Source of the DNA: Oscillospiraceae bacterium
GTDB lineage: Bacteria; Bacillota; Clostridia; Oscillospirales; Oscillospiraceae
Assembly (NCBI GenBank): GCA_902778285.1
Contig: CACYXC010000026.1
Span: forward strand, 1-64,000
Reading direction: 5' to 3'
Length of the DNA stretch: 64,000 nucleotides
The position numbers and the translations under genes are program-made. Position 1 is the first letter of the stretch. Each line of letters starts with the position of its first letter. Of the stretch, positions 16,400 to 25,033 are shown one piece after another. Under the pieces are notes generated by a model. It searched no databases. It saw nothing but the letters and a program-made list of their open reading frames with translations, and was not told the DNA's origin.

Positions 16400-16477
16400 A
16401 AACTGCATATCGTTCTATTTCTGCGTATTGATACTGTTCTCTACCGTACCCGTTAATCGGAAAGGAGAAGTATCAAT

Positions 16478-18082
16478 ATGAAAAAAAGAGTTTGCTGCTT
16501 ATATCGCGTTTCCACCGACAAGCAGGTGGATCACGACGACAAAAACCAAGCGGACATTCCCATGCAGCGAAAAGCCTGCCATAAGTTCTGTGAGGAGAAA
16601 GATTGGGAAATTGTCCACGAAGAGCAGGAGGAAGGCGTTTCCGGCCATAAGGTGCGGGCAGAACACCGCGACAAGCTCCAGATCATCAAAGAGCTTGCCT
16701 TGCAGAAAAAGTTTGATATTTTCCTTGTGTTCATGTTTGACCGGATCGGGCGTATTGCGGATGAAACACCTTTCGTCGTGGAGTGGTTTTCCAAAAACGG
16801 GATCGAGGTCTGGAGTACCCAGGAGGGCGAGCAGCGGTTTGACAATCACACCGATAAGCTCACCAACTATATCCGCTTCTGGCAGGCCGACGGCGAGAGC
16901 GAAAAAACCTCTATCCGTACAAAAACCGCCCTCGGCCAGCTTGTGGCAGACGGCGGTTTTAAGGGTGGCATGGCGCCCTATGGCTATGGTCTTGTAAAGA
17001 GCGGGCGCTTCAACAAGCGCAAGCATGAGGTCTTTATGCTGGCCGTCAATGAGGCCGAAGCCTCCGTCGTGCGTATCGTCTTTGAAAAATATGTACAGGA
17101 GGGTTTCGGCGCTCAGCGGATCGCCAGCTATCTGAATGACCTCGGGTATCGTGCCAGATCGGGCAAGCCGTGGCATCATGCCACGATCCGAGGAATTATC
17201 TGTAACCTGACCTATACCGGCATCCTCCGCTGTGGGGAAAGCCGCTCCGAAGTGCTGCCGCAACTGCAAATCGTTGAGCCGGAGCTCTACGAGGCGGCGC
17301 AGCATATCCGTGTTTCACGTTCCAAAGAATACGAGGCAACGCGCACGTTGCCTCGCAATATTGCGGGTAATTCGCTTTTGTCCGGGAATGTCTTTTGTGG
17401 GCATTGTGGCGCACGGCTCACACTCACAACAAACGGCAAGCGTTATCCCTGCAAGGACGATCCCAGCCGGATCGTCAAGCGGGTACGGTATATCTGCTAT
17501 GGGAAAACTCGCAAGCAGACCGAGTGCGACGGACAGACGGGCTACACGGCCCACGTTCTTGATGGGATCGTGGATAAGCTGATCCGGCAGATCTTTGAGC
17601 GCATGAGGGCCATCCCCAAAAGTGAAATCGTCGGCATCCGGTATCAGGAAAAGATGAAGGAACGGAAGGCGCTGCTGCAGGCTGTCCGGGCCGACTATAA
17701 CAAGGCGTCTGCTGATCTGGCGATGCTAAAGGCCGAGGTGGTCAAATCCCTCCGTGGAGAAAGCAGTTTCAGTCAAGACCTGCTGGCCTCTCTGATTGCC
17801 GACTCTGAGACAAATTGTCTCAAAGTGAAAGAACAGCTCGACGCTGCCCAGGCCGCCTACGACGAAGGACAGGCTGTCATGGCGTCACTTAACGCGCAGT
17901 ATGACGACATCATTTCATGGGCCGATATGTACGATACGACCAGTCTGGAAGCAAAGAAGATGATCGTCAACTGTCTTATCAAGCGGATCGAGGTCTATCG
18001 GGACTACAAGCTGCATATCGACTTTAACATCGACTTTGAGCAGTTCAGTCTCGGATTGGACATGGAGGCGCTTGTGGCATAA
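16478..18082 (+). CDS. Large serine recombinase (TnpX-like integrase)
   Basis: A 534-residue site-specific recombinase for integration and excision. The resolvase domain (residues 1-150) has the catalytic serine in LYRVSTDKQ (Ser12) and the DRIGRI arginine motif; a recombinase domain follows (about 170-290, GFGAQRIASYLNDLGYRAR), then a zinc ribbon (CGHCGARL ... RYICYGK ... CDGQ, about 310-355) and a coiled coil (about 385-460). Like other large serine integrases it sits at the very end of its element, next to the attachment site. It is shorter than TnpX itself (about 700 residues). A degenerate palindrome copy encodes residues around SETNCLKVK. Confidence 0.92.
   Translation: MKKRVCCLYRVSTDKQVDHDDKNQADIPMQRKACHKFCEEKDWEIVHEEQEEGVSGHKVRAEHRDKLQIIKELALQKKFDIFLVFMFDRIGRIADETPFVVEWFSKNGIEVWSTQEGEQRFDNHTDKLTNYIRFWQADGESEKTSIRTKTALGQLVADGGFKGGMAPYGYGLVKSGRFNKRKHEVFMLAVNEAEASVVRIVFEKYVQEGFGAQRIASYLNDLGYRARSGKPWHHATIRGIICNLTYTGILRCGESRSEVLPQLQIVEPELYEAAQHIRVSRSKEYEATRTLPRNIAGNSLLSGNVFCGHCGARLTLTTNGKRYPCKDDPSRIVKRVRYICYGKTRKQTECDGQTGYTAHVLDGIVDKLIRQIFERMRAIPKSEIVGIRYQEKMKERKALLQAVRADYNKASADLAMLKAEVVKSLRGESSFSQDLLASLIADSETNCLKVKEQLDAAQAAYDEGQAVMASLNAQYDDIISWADMYDTTSLEAKKMIVNCLIKRIEVYRDYKLHIDFNIDFEQFSLGLDMEALVA
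17802..17826. repeat. Element palindrome copy 8
   Basis: ACTCTGAGACA-AAT-TGTCTCAAAGT, inside the coiled-coil part of the recombinase gene and read in a different frame from copies 1-3. Symmetry is kept although the bases have changed in both arms. Confidence 0.7.
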
Positions 18083-18085
18083 AGA

Positions 18086-18114
18086 AAACCTGCTCCCAAA
18101 GGAACAGGTTTTTG
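18086..18114. terminator. Bidirectional terminator between recombinase and tRNA-Ala
   Basis: AAACCTG (18086-18092) pairs with CAGGTTT (18105-18111), with T-rich sequence on both strands. It can end the recombinase transcript and the convergent tRNA transcript. Confidence 0.7.
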
Positions 18115-18132
18115 AAAGGTGTTTCCCCTTGA

Positions 18133-18209
<77 letters not shown>

Positions 18210-18271
18210 GATGTGGGAAAACACATTTTTCACTATTCAGTTTACGGGGGTCGTTACACTCTTGTACCGGG

Positions 18272-18294
18272 CTCCCAGCTGAGCTATACCCCCA
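18272..18294. repeat. Direct repeat copy 2 (orphan tRNA-Ala 5' fragment)
   Basis: An exact repeat of the first 22 bases of tRNA-Ala plus one flanking base, without the rest of the gene. It lies right after a strong promoter on the minus strand, where an intact tRNA gene would be expected to start. This suggests integration in, or duplication of, the tRNA 5' end. Confidence 0.8.
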
Positions 18295-18306
18295 CGGCGC
18301 TTGATT

Positions 18307-18335
18307 ATAATAACAGGCTTACCCTGATTTGTCAA
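18307..18335 (-). promoter_or_regulatory. Promoter of the tRNA-Ala locus
   Basis: Minus strand: TTGACA (18335-18330), 17-base spacer, TATTAT (18312-18307). It is a strong promoter that reads first into the orphan 5' tRNA fragment and then into the complete tRNA-Ala. Confidence 0.85.
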
Positions 18336-18637
18336 CAGTTTTTTTCGCGCATCCGGAAGATTCTGTTTCGCGGGAATAAGAGGGAAAAGCGCGCCTCCGG
18401 GAAGGCCCGGAGGCGCGAAAAGACGGCAAGGATCAATGCGCGCGGAACGAACAAAACGAGGCGCGGAGCGGCTCGCCGGAAGCGGGCGGGACCGCGCCGT
18501 CCTTACAGCGCGAAGCCGCGCAGGCCGGCGCTTTGCGGCGACAGCACGCCGCGAAGCAACAGGAGCTGACCCGGCGTGCTGGCCTGACCCAGCTCATGGG
18601 TGAAGCCCCTCTGTTGATTTCATTCGTCGCCGCGAAA
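18336..18637 (-). other. 3' region of polC
   Basis: About 300 bases between the tRNA promoter and the polC stop. It holds the terminator at 18383-18417 and, between that and polC, about 220 bases of GC-rich sequence with no credible gene on either strand. Confidence 0.6.
18383..18417 (-). terminator. Terminator of polC
   Basis: An 11-bp GC stem (18390-18400 with 18407-18417) followed on the minus strand by CTTTTCCC. It lies 220 bases after the polC stop codon. Confidence 0.75.
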
Positions 18638-21600
18638 CTAAAACAGACTGATCTGGCTGGTGTCGGGCAGATCTCCCAGCGCGCCGATGGCCTTGAGCTG
18701 CTCGAGGTGGGTCTGGCTGACCTTGGGGCAGACGCTTCCGAGCTCCTCAACGGAGATGAACTCCTGCCCGGAGCGCCCGGCCGCGGCCAGATCCTGCGCC
18801 GCGGTCTCGCCGAGGCCGGAGATGGCCACGAAGGGCGGGCGCAGTCTGCCGTCGTCCGTGATGAGGAACTTCGAGGCGTCGGAGCTGTACAGGTCGATCT
18901 GCGCAAACGCGAAGCCGCGCATGTTGAACTCATACACCGCCTCCAGCGTCACCAGAAGATCCTCCTCGTTGGCGCTCAGGTCACCGCGGCGCTTCATCTC
19001 GTTGATCTTGCGGCGCACGGCGTCGGTGCCGCCGGTCATCATCGCGGCGTCGAAGCCGCCCTTCTGGCTGCGCCGGTAGAAGTAGGCGCTGTAGAAGGCC
19101 AGCGGCTCGTGCACCTTGAACCAGGCGATGCGGAAGGCCATCATGACGTAGGCGACCGCATGCGCCTTCGGAAAGAGGTAGGCGATCTTGCGGGCCGATT
19201 CGATCCACCATTCCGGCACACCCATGGAGCGCATCTGCTCCTCGGCGTCGCCGGGGAAGGAGCCGCTCTTTTTGACCTTGCCCTTTCGCACGGCCTCCAT
19301 GGTCTTGAAGGCCAGCGCGGGCTGCATGCCCTTCTGGATCAGGTAGATCATGATGTCGTCGCGGCAGCCGATGGTCTGATTGACGTCGGCGACGCCGTTT
19401 ACGATCAGGTCATGGATGTTGCCGGCCCACACGTCGGTGCCGTGGGAGAAGCCGGACAGACGCACCAGCGTGTCGAACTGCTTCGGCTGGGTATCCACCA
19501 GCATCTGCCGGGTGAAGGGCGTGCCGAACTCGGGCACGCCGATCGAGCCCGTCCTGCCGATGATCGGGTCGTCGTCCGGCAGACCCAGAACGGAGGGGCT
19601 GGTGAAGATGGACATGGTCTCCGGGTCCGACAGGGAGATGTGCTTTGCATCGACGCCCGTCATGTCCTCCATCATGCGGATCATCGTGGGGTCATCGTGG
19701 CCCAGCTCGTCGAGCTTGAGCAGGTTGTCCTCCATGCAGTGGTACTCAAAGTGGGTGGTGATGATATCGCTGTTGGGATCGTCCGCCGGGTGCTGTACCG
19801 GGCAGAAGTCGGTCACGTCCATGTCCTGCGGGATGATGACGAGGCCCCCCGGGTGCTGGCCCGTGGTGCGCTTGATGCCGACCAGCCCGTGCGCGAGGCG
19901 GTTCTCCTCGGCCTTGGTGGCCGTGATGCCGCGCTCCTCGAGGTACTTCTTCACATAGCCGTAGGCCGTCTTCTCGGCAAGCGTCCCGATGGTCCCGGCG
20001 CGGAACACATGGTCCGAGCCGAAGAGGACCTCGGTGTACTTGTGGGCCTTGGCCTGATACTCGCCGGAGAAGTTCAGGTCGATATCGGGGGTCTTCTCGT
20101 TGCCGGGAAAGCCCAGGAAGGTCTCGAAGGGGATGTCGAAGCCCTCGCGGTTCATGCGCGTGCCGCATGCGGGGCAGTCCTTCTCCGGCATGTCAGCCCC
20201 GCAGCCGTAGCTGCCGTCGGTGACGAATTCCGAGTGGCAGCACTTGGGGCAGACATAGTGCGGCGGGAGGGAGTTGACCTCCGTGATGCCGGACATGAAG
20301 GCCACGATCGAGGAGCCGACACTTCCCCGGCTGCCGACGAGGTAGCCGTGCTCGAGGGAGTTCTGCACCAGCTTCTGGGCGGACATGTAAATCACGTCGT
20401 AATTGTGGTCGAGGATGGTGTTGAGCTCGGTGTCCACGCGCTCCTGCACGATGGCGGGCGGGTTCTCACCGTAGATACGGTGCATCTTGCCGTAGACCAG
20501 ATCGCGCAGGTCGCGGGCGGAGTTTTCGATTTTTGGCGGGAAGAGATCCTTCGGCAGCAGCTCGATCTCCTCCACCTGATCGGCGATGGCGCGGGTGTTG
20601 GTGACGACCAGCTCATGGGCCGTCTCCTCGCCGAGATACGAAAACTCCCGGAGCATCTCGTCGGTGGTGCGGAAGAAGATCGGGCAGTCCCGGTCGGCGT
20701 CGGAAAACTTCTTGGCCGCCTGCAGGATCTTGCGGTACTGCTCGTCCCGCGCGTCGAGAAAATGCACGTCGCTCGCGGCGATCACGGGCTTTTGAAGCTG
20801 CCGCCCGATCTCCAGGATCCTGCGGTTGTAGTCCTGCAGCACGCCTTCGTCCCTGACCCGGCCGTTTTCGACCAGAAAGGCGTTGTTGCAGATGGGCTGG
20901 ATCTCCAGATAGTCGTAGTAGGAGGCGATCTTCCTGAGCTCATTGTCCGGCGCGCCGCTCATGACCGCGCCGTAGAGCTCGCCCATGCCGCAGGCGGAGC
21001 CGACCAGGATCCCCTCGCGGTGCTGGTTGAGCAGGCTTTTGGGCACCGTGGGCACGCGGTGGAAATATTTCAGATAGGACTGCGAGATCATCTCATAGAG
21101 ATTCTTCAGGCCCGTCCTGTTCCTGACCAGCAGGATCATATGGTGCGTCTTCGCCGCGTCCGTGCGCCTGATGCGGTGGAAGACCTCCTCGATGCCGTCG
21201 AGGTCTTTTGCCCCCTTCGCGCGCAGCATGGGCAGGAACTTGTCCATCATGCGGGCGACCACCATGGCGTCGTCCGAGGCGCGGTGGTGGTTGAACTGCG
21301 GCAGGCCGAGGTGGTTGGAGACGATGTCCAGCTTGAAGCGCCTGAGCTCGGGCAGCAGGGCCTGGCTCAAGGCGAGCGTATCGAGGAAAACGGGGCTGAA
21401 GCGGAGCCCCTGCCGCTGCGCGGCGGCGGCCATGAAGCCCACGTCGAAATGTGCGTTGTGCGCGACGAGCGGGCGGTCCCCGGCGAAAGCCATGAAGCGC
21501 TCCATGGCCGCCTTCTCCCCCGGCGCGTCCTGTACGTCGGCGTCCCGGATGCCGGTGAGCGTGGTGATCTCCGGCGGGATGTGCATCCCCGGATTGACGA

Positions 21601-22633
21601 AGGTGTTGAACGTCTCTTTGATCTCGCCGCCGGAGAAGATGACCGCGCCGATCTCGGTCATGCGGTCGTTGCGCGCGTTGAGGCCGGTGGTCTCGATGTC
21701 GAAGGCCACGAACTCCGTATCCAGCGGCAGCTTGGACTTGCCGATGACGGCGGCGTTGCCGTCCATGTCGTTGACGAAGTAGGCCTCCATGCCGTAGATG
21801 ATCTTGACGCCGTACTTCTTCCCGGCCTTCCACATGTCGGGAAAGGCCTGCGCCACGCCGTGGTCGGTGACCGCGACGGCGGGCATGCCCCAGTCCGCCG
21901 CGCGCCGGACGGCGGCCTCCGGGTCCGTCAGCGCGTCAAGCGTGGAAAAACGGGTGTGCAGATGCAGCTCCACGCGCTTTTCCTCCGCCGTGTCCGGACG
22001 GAGATAGCGCTTGGTTTTCATGATGCTGCGCGGCTCGAGCACCATGTCCTTGTCATATTTGGACCAGACGATCTCGCCCTGCACGATCAGGTGATCGCCC
22101 TCACGGATCTTGTCCTTGACGCTGTGGTCGCTGTCCGAGCGCAGAAAAGAGGAGACCGAGACGGAATTGGAATAGTCGGTCAGATCGAAGGCCAGCACGG
22201 CGCCGCCGCCGCGGGTGTCGCGGCTGGTGTTCGTCACCACGTCGCCCTCGACGGTGACCTTGCCGGACTCCATCGTCAGCGTGTCCATCGGCACCGGGTG
22301 CTGCTTGATGGCATGGCCGAAGATCACGTCGCCCTTGGGAGCGCCGCCGTTTTTCCCGCCGTTTTGGGAAGAGGAAAAGGCGGAGGCCTTCGGCCGCGGG
22401 TAGTCCGGCACGATGACCGCGTCCCGCAGGCCGTAGTCCGTCTTGAGCCTCTCGCAGAGCGCGCCGAGCTCCACGGGGGAGGGCATGGCGGCGAAGCGGG
22501 CGCTGACCGTGATCGTCAGCTCCCGCGTGTTCACCTGCACGTCGGTGACCCAGGCGTTCTGCAGGCCGCCCGCCGTGTGGCCGAGATCCTCACAGCCGGG
22601 GAATATGGATAAAAACAGGGTGTTGTCTGTCAT
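18638..22633 (-). CDS. polC: DNA polymerase III alpha subunit, PolC type
   Basis: The 1331-residue replicative polymerase of low-G+C Gram-positives, with built-in proofreading. Order seen: N-terminal region, OB-fold (about 100-205), PHP domain interrupted after ELHLHTRFS (about 222), the 3'-5' exonuclease beginning FVAFDIETTG (about 308), the PHP remainder, a zinc-binding CPKC...CPAC segment near 815, the palm with PDIDLNFSGE near 875, and a C-terminal clamp-binding QISLF. The order and the final motif are diagnostic. GGAAGGT precedes the ATG. Intact and of normal length (usually about 1,430; the N-terminus is short). It appears monocistronic. Confidence 0.97.
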   Translation of the reverse strand: MTDNTLFLSIFPGCEDLGHTAGGLQNAWVTDVQVNTRELTITVSARFAAMPSPVELGALCERLKTDYGLRDAVIVPDYPRPKASAFSSSQNGGKNGGAPKGDVIFGHAIKQHPVPMDTLTMESGKVTVEGDVVTNTSRDTRGGGAVLAFDLTDYSNSVSVSSFLRSDSDHSVKDKIREGDHLIVQGEIVWSKYDKDMVLEPRSIMKTKRYLRPDTAEEKRVELHLHTRFSTLDALTDPEAAVRRAADWGMPAVAVTDHGVAQAFPDMWKAGKKYGVKIIYGMEAYFVNDMDGNAAVIGKSKLPLDTEFVAFDIETTGLNARNDRMTEIGAVIFSGGEIKETFNTFVNPGMHIPPEITTLTGIRDADVQDAPGEKAAMERFMAFAGDRPLVAHNAHFDVGFMAAAAQRQGLRFSPVFLDTLALSQALLPELRRFKLDIVSNHLGLPQFNHHRASDDAMVVARMMDKFLPMLRAKGAKDLDGIEEVFHRIRRTDAAKTHHMILLVRNRTGLKNLYEMISQSYLKYFHRVPTVPKSLLNQHREGILVGSACGMGELYGAVMSGAPDNELRKIASYYDYLEIQPICNNAFLVENGRVRDEGVLQDYNRRILEIGRQLQKPVIAASDVHFLDARDEQYRKILQAAKKFSDADRDCPIFFRTTDEMLREFSYLGEETAHELVVTNTRAIADQVEEIELLPKDLFPPKIENSARDLRDLVYGKMHRIYGENPPAIVQERVDTELNTILDHNYDVIYMSAQKLVQNSLEHGYLVGSRGSVGSSIVAFMSGITEVNSLPPHYVCPKCCHSEFVTDGSYGCGADMPEKDCPACGTRMNREGFDIPFETFLGFPGNEKTPDIDLNFSGEYQAKAHKYTEVLFGSDHVFRAGTIGTLAEKTAYGYVKKYLEERGITATKAEENRLAHGLVGIKRTTGQHPGGLVIIPQDMDVTDFCPVQHPADDPNSDIITTHFEYHCMEDNLLKLDELGHDDPTMIRMMEDMTGVDAKHISLSDPETMSIFTSPSVLGLPDDDPIIGRTGSIGVPEFGTPFTRQMLVDTQPKQFDTLVRLSGFSHGTDVWAGNIHDLIVNGVADVNQTIGCRDDIMIYLIQKGMQPALAFKTMEAVRKGKVKKSGSFPGDAEEQMRSMGVPEWWIESARKIAYLFPKAHAVAYVMMAFRIAWFKVHEPLAFYSAYFYRRSQKGGFDAAMMTGGTDAVRRKINEMKRRGDLSANEEDLLVTLEAVYEFNMRGFAFAQIDLYSSDASKFLITDDGRLRPPFVAISGLGETAAQDLAAAGRSGQEFISVEELGSVCPKVSQTHLEQLKAIGALGDLPDTSQISLF

Positions 22634-22653
22634 ATAATATACCTTCCATTGCG

Positions 22654-22768
22654 GCTCCCCCTGTGCAGGGGGAGCTGTCGCCGCCGCTTAGGCCGGCGAC
22701 TGAGGGGTTGTTCAGATTAAGGCGACCCCTCCGCCCCTTTGGGGCGCCTCCCCTTTCAGGGGAGGCAC
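22654..22768. repeat. REP-like hairpin repeat between polC and ispG
   Basis: Two GC hairpins of the kind CTCCCC...GGGGAG (around 22656-22675 and 22746-22766) joined by GACCCCTCCGCCCCTTTGGG-type sequence. Related composite repeats occur near 32.0, 48.3, 49.8 and 53.0 kb. Confidence 0.75.
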
Positions 22769-22769
22769 T

Positions 22770-23825
22770 TTACTGTTCGCTCAGGATCAGCTCCATCAGC
22801 CTCTCGCAGAGCTGGTCATAGTCGTATGTACCCAGCACCTCGCCCTTTTTGAAGAGCAGGCCTTTGTCTTTGCCGCCCGCGATGCCGTAGTCGGCCTCCC
22901 GCGCCTCGCCCGGGCCGTTGACCACGCAGCCCATCACGGCCACGGTGATATCGCGGTCCAGATCCCGCACCAGGGCCTCCACTCTGTTGGCAAGGCCGAT
23001 CAGGTCGATCTCGGTGCGCCCGCAGGTGGGGCAGGAGACGAACTTCACGCCGCCCTTTCGGAGACCGGCGGCCTTCAGGATCGCGATGCCCGCGGAGACC
23101 TCCTTCACGGGGTCTGCCGTCAGGGAGACGCGGATGGTGCTGCCGATGCCCTCGTTGAGCAGGGTGCCGATGCCCACGGCGGACTGGATCGTGCCGTTCC
23201 ACTCGGTGCCCGTCTCGGTGACGCCCAGATGCAGCGGATAGGGGAAGACCTCCGCCGCCATGCGGTAGGCCGCCACGGTCAGCGGCACGGTGGAGGACTT
23301 GAGCGACAGGCAGATGTCCTCAAAGCCGAATTTCCGCAGCAGGTCCACATGGCCCTGCGCGCTCTCGACCATGGCCTCCGGGCAGGGATGGCCGTATTTT
23401 TCGAGAAGGCGCTTTTCGAGGGAACCCGCGTTCACGCCGATGCGGATGGGGATATTTCTGGCTTTGCAGGCATCCGCCACGACTTTTACCTTCTCCTCGC
23501 CGCCGATGTTGCCCGGGTTGATGCGGATCTTGTCGATGCCGCGCTCGGCGCACATCAGGGCAAGCCGGTAGTCAAAGTGGATATCCGCCACCAGGGGCAC
23601 GTCCACCTGCGCCTTGATCCTGTCGATGGCCTCGGCCGCCCGGGTATCGGGCACCGCCAGCCGCACGATCTCGCAGCCTGCGGCGCGCAGCTCCTTGATC
23701 TGCCGGACGGTAGCTTCCACGTCCCAGGTCTTGGTATTGCACATGGACTGCACCGTGACCGGCGCGTCCGCGCCGATTTTCAGCGCGCCCACCTGCAGGG
23801 ATCGGGTCTCTTCGCGTGTATACAT
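22770..23825 (-). CDS. ispG: 4-hydroxy-3-methylbut-2-enyl diphosphate synthase
   Basis: A 351-residue [4Fe-4S] enzyme of the MEP isoprenoid pathway. The TIM-barrel part has PVTVQSMCNTKTWDVEAT near residue 22 and the INPGNIGG motif near 100; the C-terminal cluster-binding part has CPTCGR (about 268) and GCVVNGPGEA (about 303). The start at 23825 has GGGAGG eight bases upstream and gives the usual N-terminus; a longer in-frame start at 23870 lacks a ribosome binding site. It lies downstream of nothing else on this strand and appears to have its own promoter. Confidence 0.96.
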   Translation of the reverse strand: MYTREETRSLQVGALKIGADAPVTVQSMCNTKTWDVEATVRQIKELRAAGCEIVRLAVPDTRAAEAIDRIKAQVDVPLVADIHFDYRLALMCAERGIDKIRINPGNIGGEEKVKVVADACKARNIPIRIGVNAGSLEKRLLEKYGHPCPEAMVESAQGHVDLLRKFGFEDICLSLKSSTVPLTVAAYRMAAEVFPYPLHLGVTETGTEWNGTIQSAVGIGTLLNEGIGSTIRVSLTADPVKEVSAGIAILKAAGLRKGGVKFVSCPTCGRTEIDLIGLANRVEALVRDLDRDITVAVMGCVVNGPGEAREADYGIAGGKDKGLLFKKGEVLGTYDYDQLCERLMELILSEQ

Positions 23826-23886
23826 GGCATGGTCCTCCCACGAGTATAGATCGCATTCTGTATCTGTCATTCAGTCTTGAATTCTT

Positions 23887-23916
23887 ACTATAGCATAAAA
23901 GGGGCCGCCCGGACAA
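23887..23916 (-). promoter_or_regulatory. Possible ispG promoter
   Basis: Minus strand: TTGTCC (23916-23911), 18-base spacer, TATAGT (23892-23887), about 60 bases before the start codon. Confidence 0.45.
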
Positions 23917-24073
23917 GTAAAAAAACGGAGACAGGCGGCCGACGGGAGTGATCGAGCCCGCCTCCCGCCGCCGGCAGCGGCGGCCCTGAAACGCCTTGCC
24001 GCGGATGCCGTTCCCGGTCCTGCATCGCAGCAGACCGACAATTCTTAATTTTTATTATCTTTTTACGGAATGC

Positions 24074-24102
24074 TTGCGATGAAGTATCAACTGTAGTATA
24101 AT
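24074..24102 (+). promoter_or_regulatory. Promoter of the ABC permease operon
   Basis: TTGCGA at 24074 and TATAAT at 24097, 17-base spacer, 31 bases before the first ATG. Confidence 0.7.
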
Positions 24103-24133
24103 TCCTCCGTTTGGAAACACAATATATTACGAA

Positions 24134-25033
24134 ATGGTTACACAGATGAGCAAGAGAAAAGCGAAATCCCGGGACAGGTGGAATGACTTTCTCCAAAGCC
24201 TGTGCTTTCTGTCCCCCAGCCTGCTGGGCGTGGCGGTTTTTTTCATTGTGCCCTTCGGCGTGGTGGTCTACTATTCCCTGATCGACGGGGTCGGCTCCCG
24301 CAGCTTCGTGGGGCTCGACAACTTCACCAGGCTCTTCCAGAACTCCGCCTTCCTCATGGCGGGCAGGAATACCCTGCGCTTTTCCGTGCTGGCGGTGCCG
24401 CTGGCGGTGGTGCTGGCGATCGTGCTGGCCCTGCTGCTGGAGGCGCGCATCCCGCTCAAGAGCCAGTTCCGCACCTTTTTCCTCAGCCCGATGATGGTCC
24501 CGGTGGCCTCGGTGGTGCTGATCTGGCAGGTGCTGTTCAATTTTAACGGCACAGTCAATGAATTCCTCAGACTCTTCGGTGCGGACAAGATCGACTGGTT
24601 CCAGTCCGAGTACAGCCTGATCGTGGTCCTCATCCTCTTTTTGTGGAAGAACCTGGGCTACAACATGATCCTCTTCATGGCAGGCCTGGCCAACATCCCC
24701 AGGGAGCTGCTGGAGGTGGCGGACGTGGAGGGCGCAAGCGAGTGGTACAAATTCTTTGCCATCAAGCTCAGATATCTTTCCCCCACGGTGCTCTTCGTCA
24801 CGATCCTCTCCCTCATCAACTCCTTTAAGGTCTTCCGCGAGGTGTATCTGCTGACGGGCGATTACCCCTATGAGGAGCTGTACATGCTGCAGCACTTCAT
24901 GAACAACACCTTCAAATCCCTGGACTACCAGAAGCTCTCCGCGGCGGCGGTGGTCATGGCCGTCGTCATGGTCGTGCTGATCGCCCTCCTCTTCAAGGCC
25001 GAGGACTGGTTCGGAAAGGATGTGGAGGGATGA
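24134..25033 (+). CDS. ABC transporter permease, MalF/UgpA-like
   Basis: A 299-residue permease with six membrane helices. The EAA-type loop that contacts the ATPase reads ELLEVADVEGASEWYKFFAIKL (as LEVADVEGASEW, about residues 195-207). It resembles the first permease of sugar-type importers. It overlaps the second permease gene by four bases. No solute-binding protein or ATPase gene is next to it; instead an export-type adaptor gene follows. The start at 24134 lacks a clear ribosome binding site, and ATG 24146 is an alternative. Confidence 0.85.
   Translation: MVTQMSKRKAKSRDRWNDFLQSLCFLSPSLLGVAVFFIVPFGVVVYYSLIDGVGSRSFVGLDNFTRLFQNSAFLMAGRNTLRFSVLAVPLAVVLAIVLALLLEARIPLKSQFRTFFLSPMMVPVASVVLIWQVLFNFNGTVNEFLRLFGADKIDWFQSEYSLIVVLILFLWKNLGYNMILFMAGLANIPRELLEVADVEGASEWYKFFAIKLRYLSPTVLFVTILSLINSFKVFREVYLLTGDYPYEELYMLQHFMNNTFKSLDYQKLSAAAVVMAVVMVVLIALLFKAEDWFGKDVEG

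Larger units (their letters stand above)
23826..24133. other. Divergent intergenic region ispG / ABC permease
   Basis: Holds the promoters listed below and a GC-rich stretch (about 23930-24000) containing short inverted repeats such as GCCGCC/GGCGGC. No gene is seen. Confidence 0.5.

Noticed and set aside
18272-18294. Second tRNA gene
   Set aside because: Only the first 22 bases of tRNA-Ala are present; anticodon and T arms are missing.
18433-18637. Small genes between polC and its terminator
   Set aside because: Open frames on the minus strand have no ribosome binding site and overlap polC in other frames.
18700-18740. Possible ninth palindrome copy in polC (protein GSVCPK)
   Set aside because: The peptide resembles palindrome-encoded ones, but the DNA here lacks the symmetric arms.
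18533-22612. A 1359-codon open frame opposite polC
   Set aside because: It lies entirely antisense to polC, whose frame shows clear catalytic motifs. The antisense frame has biased composition and no recognisable domain; it follows from high GC and codon usage.
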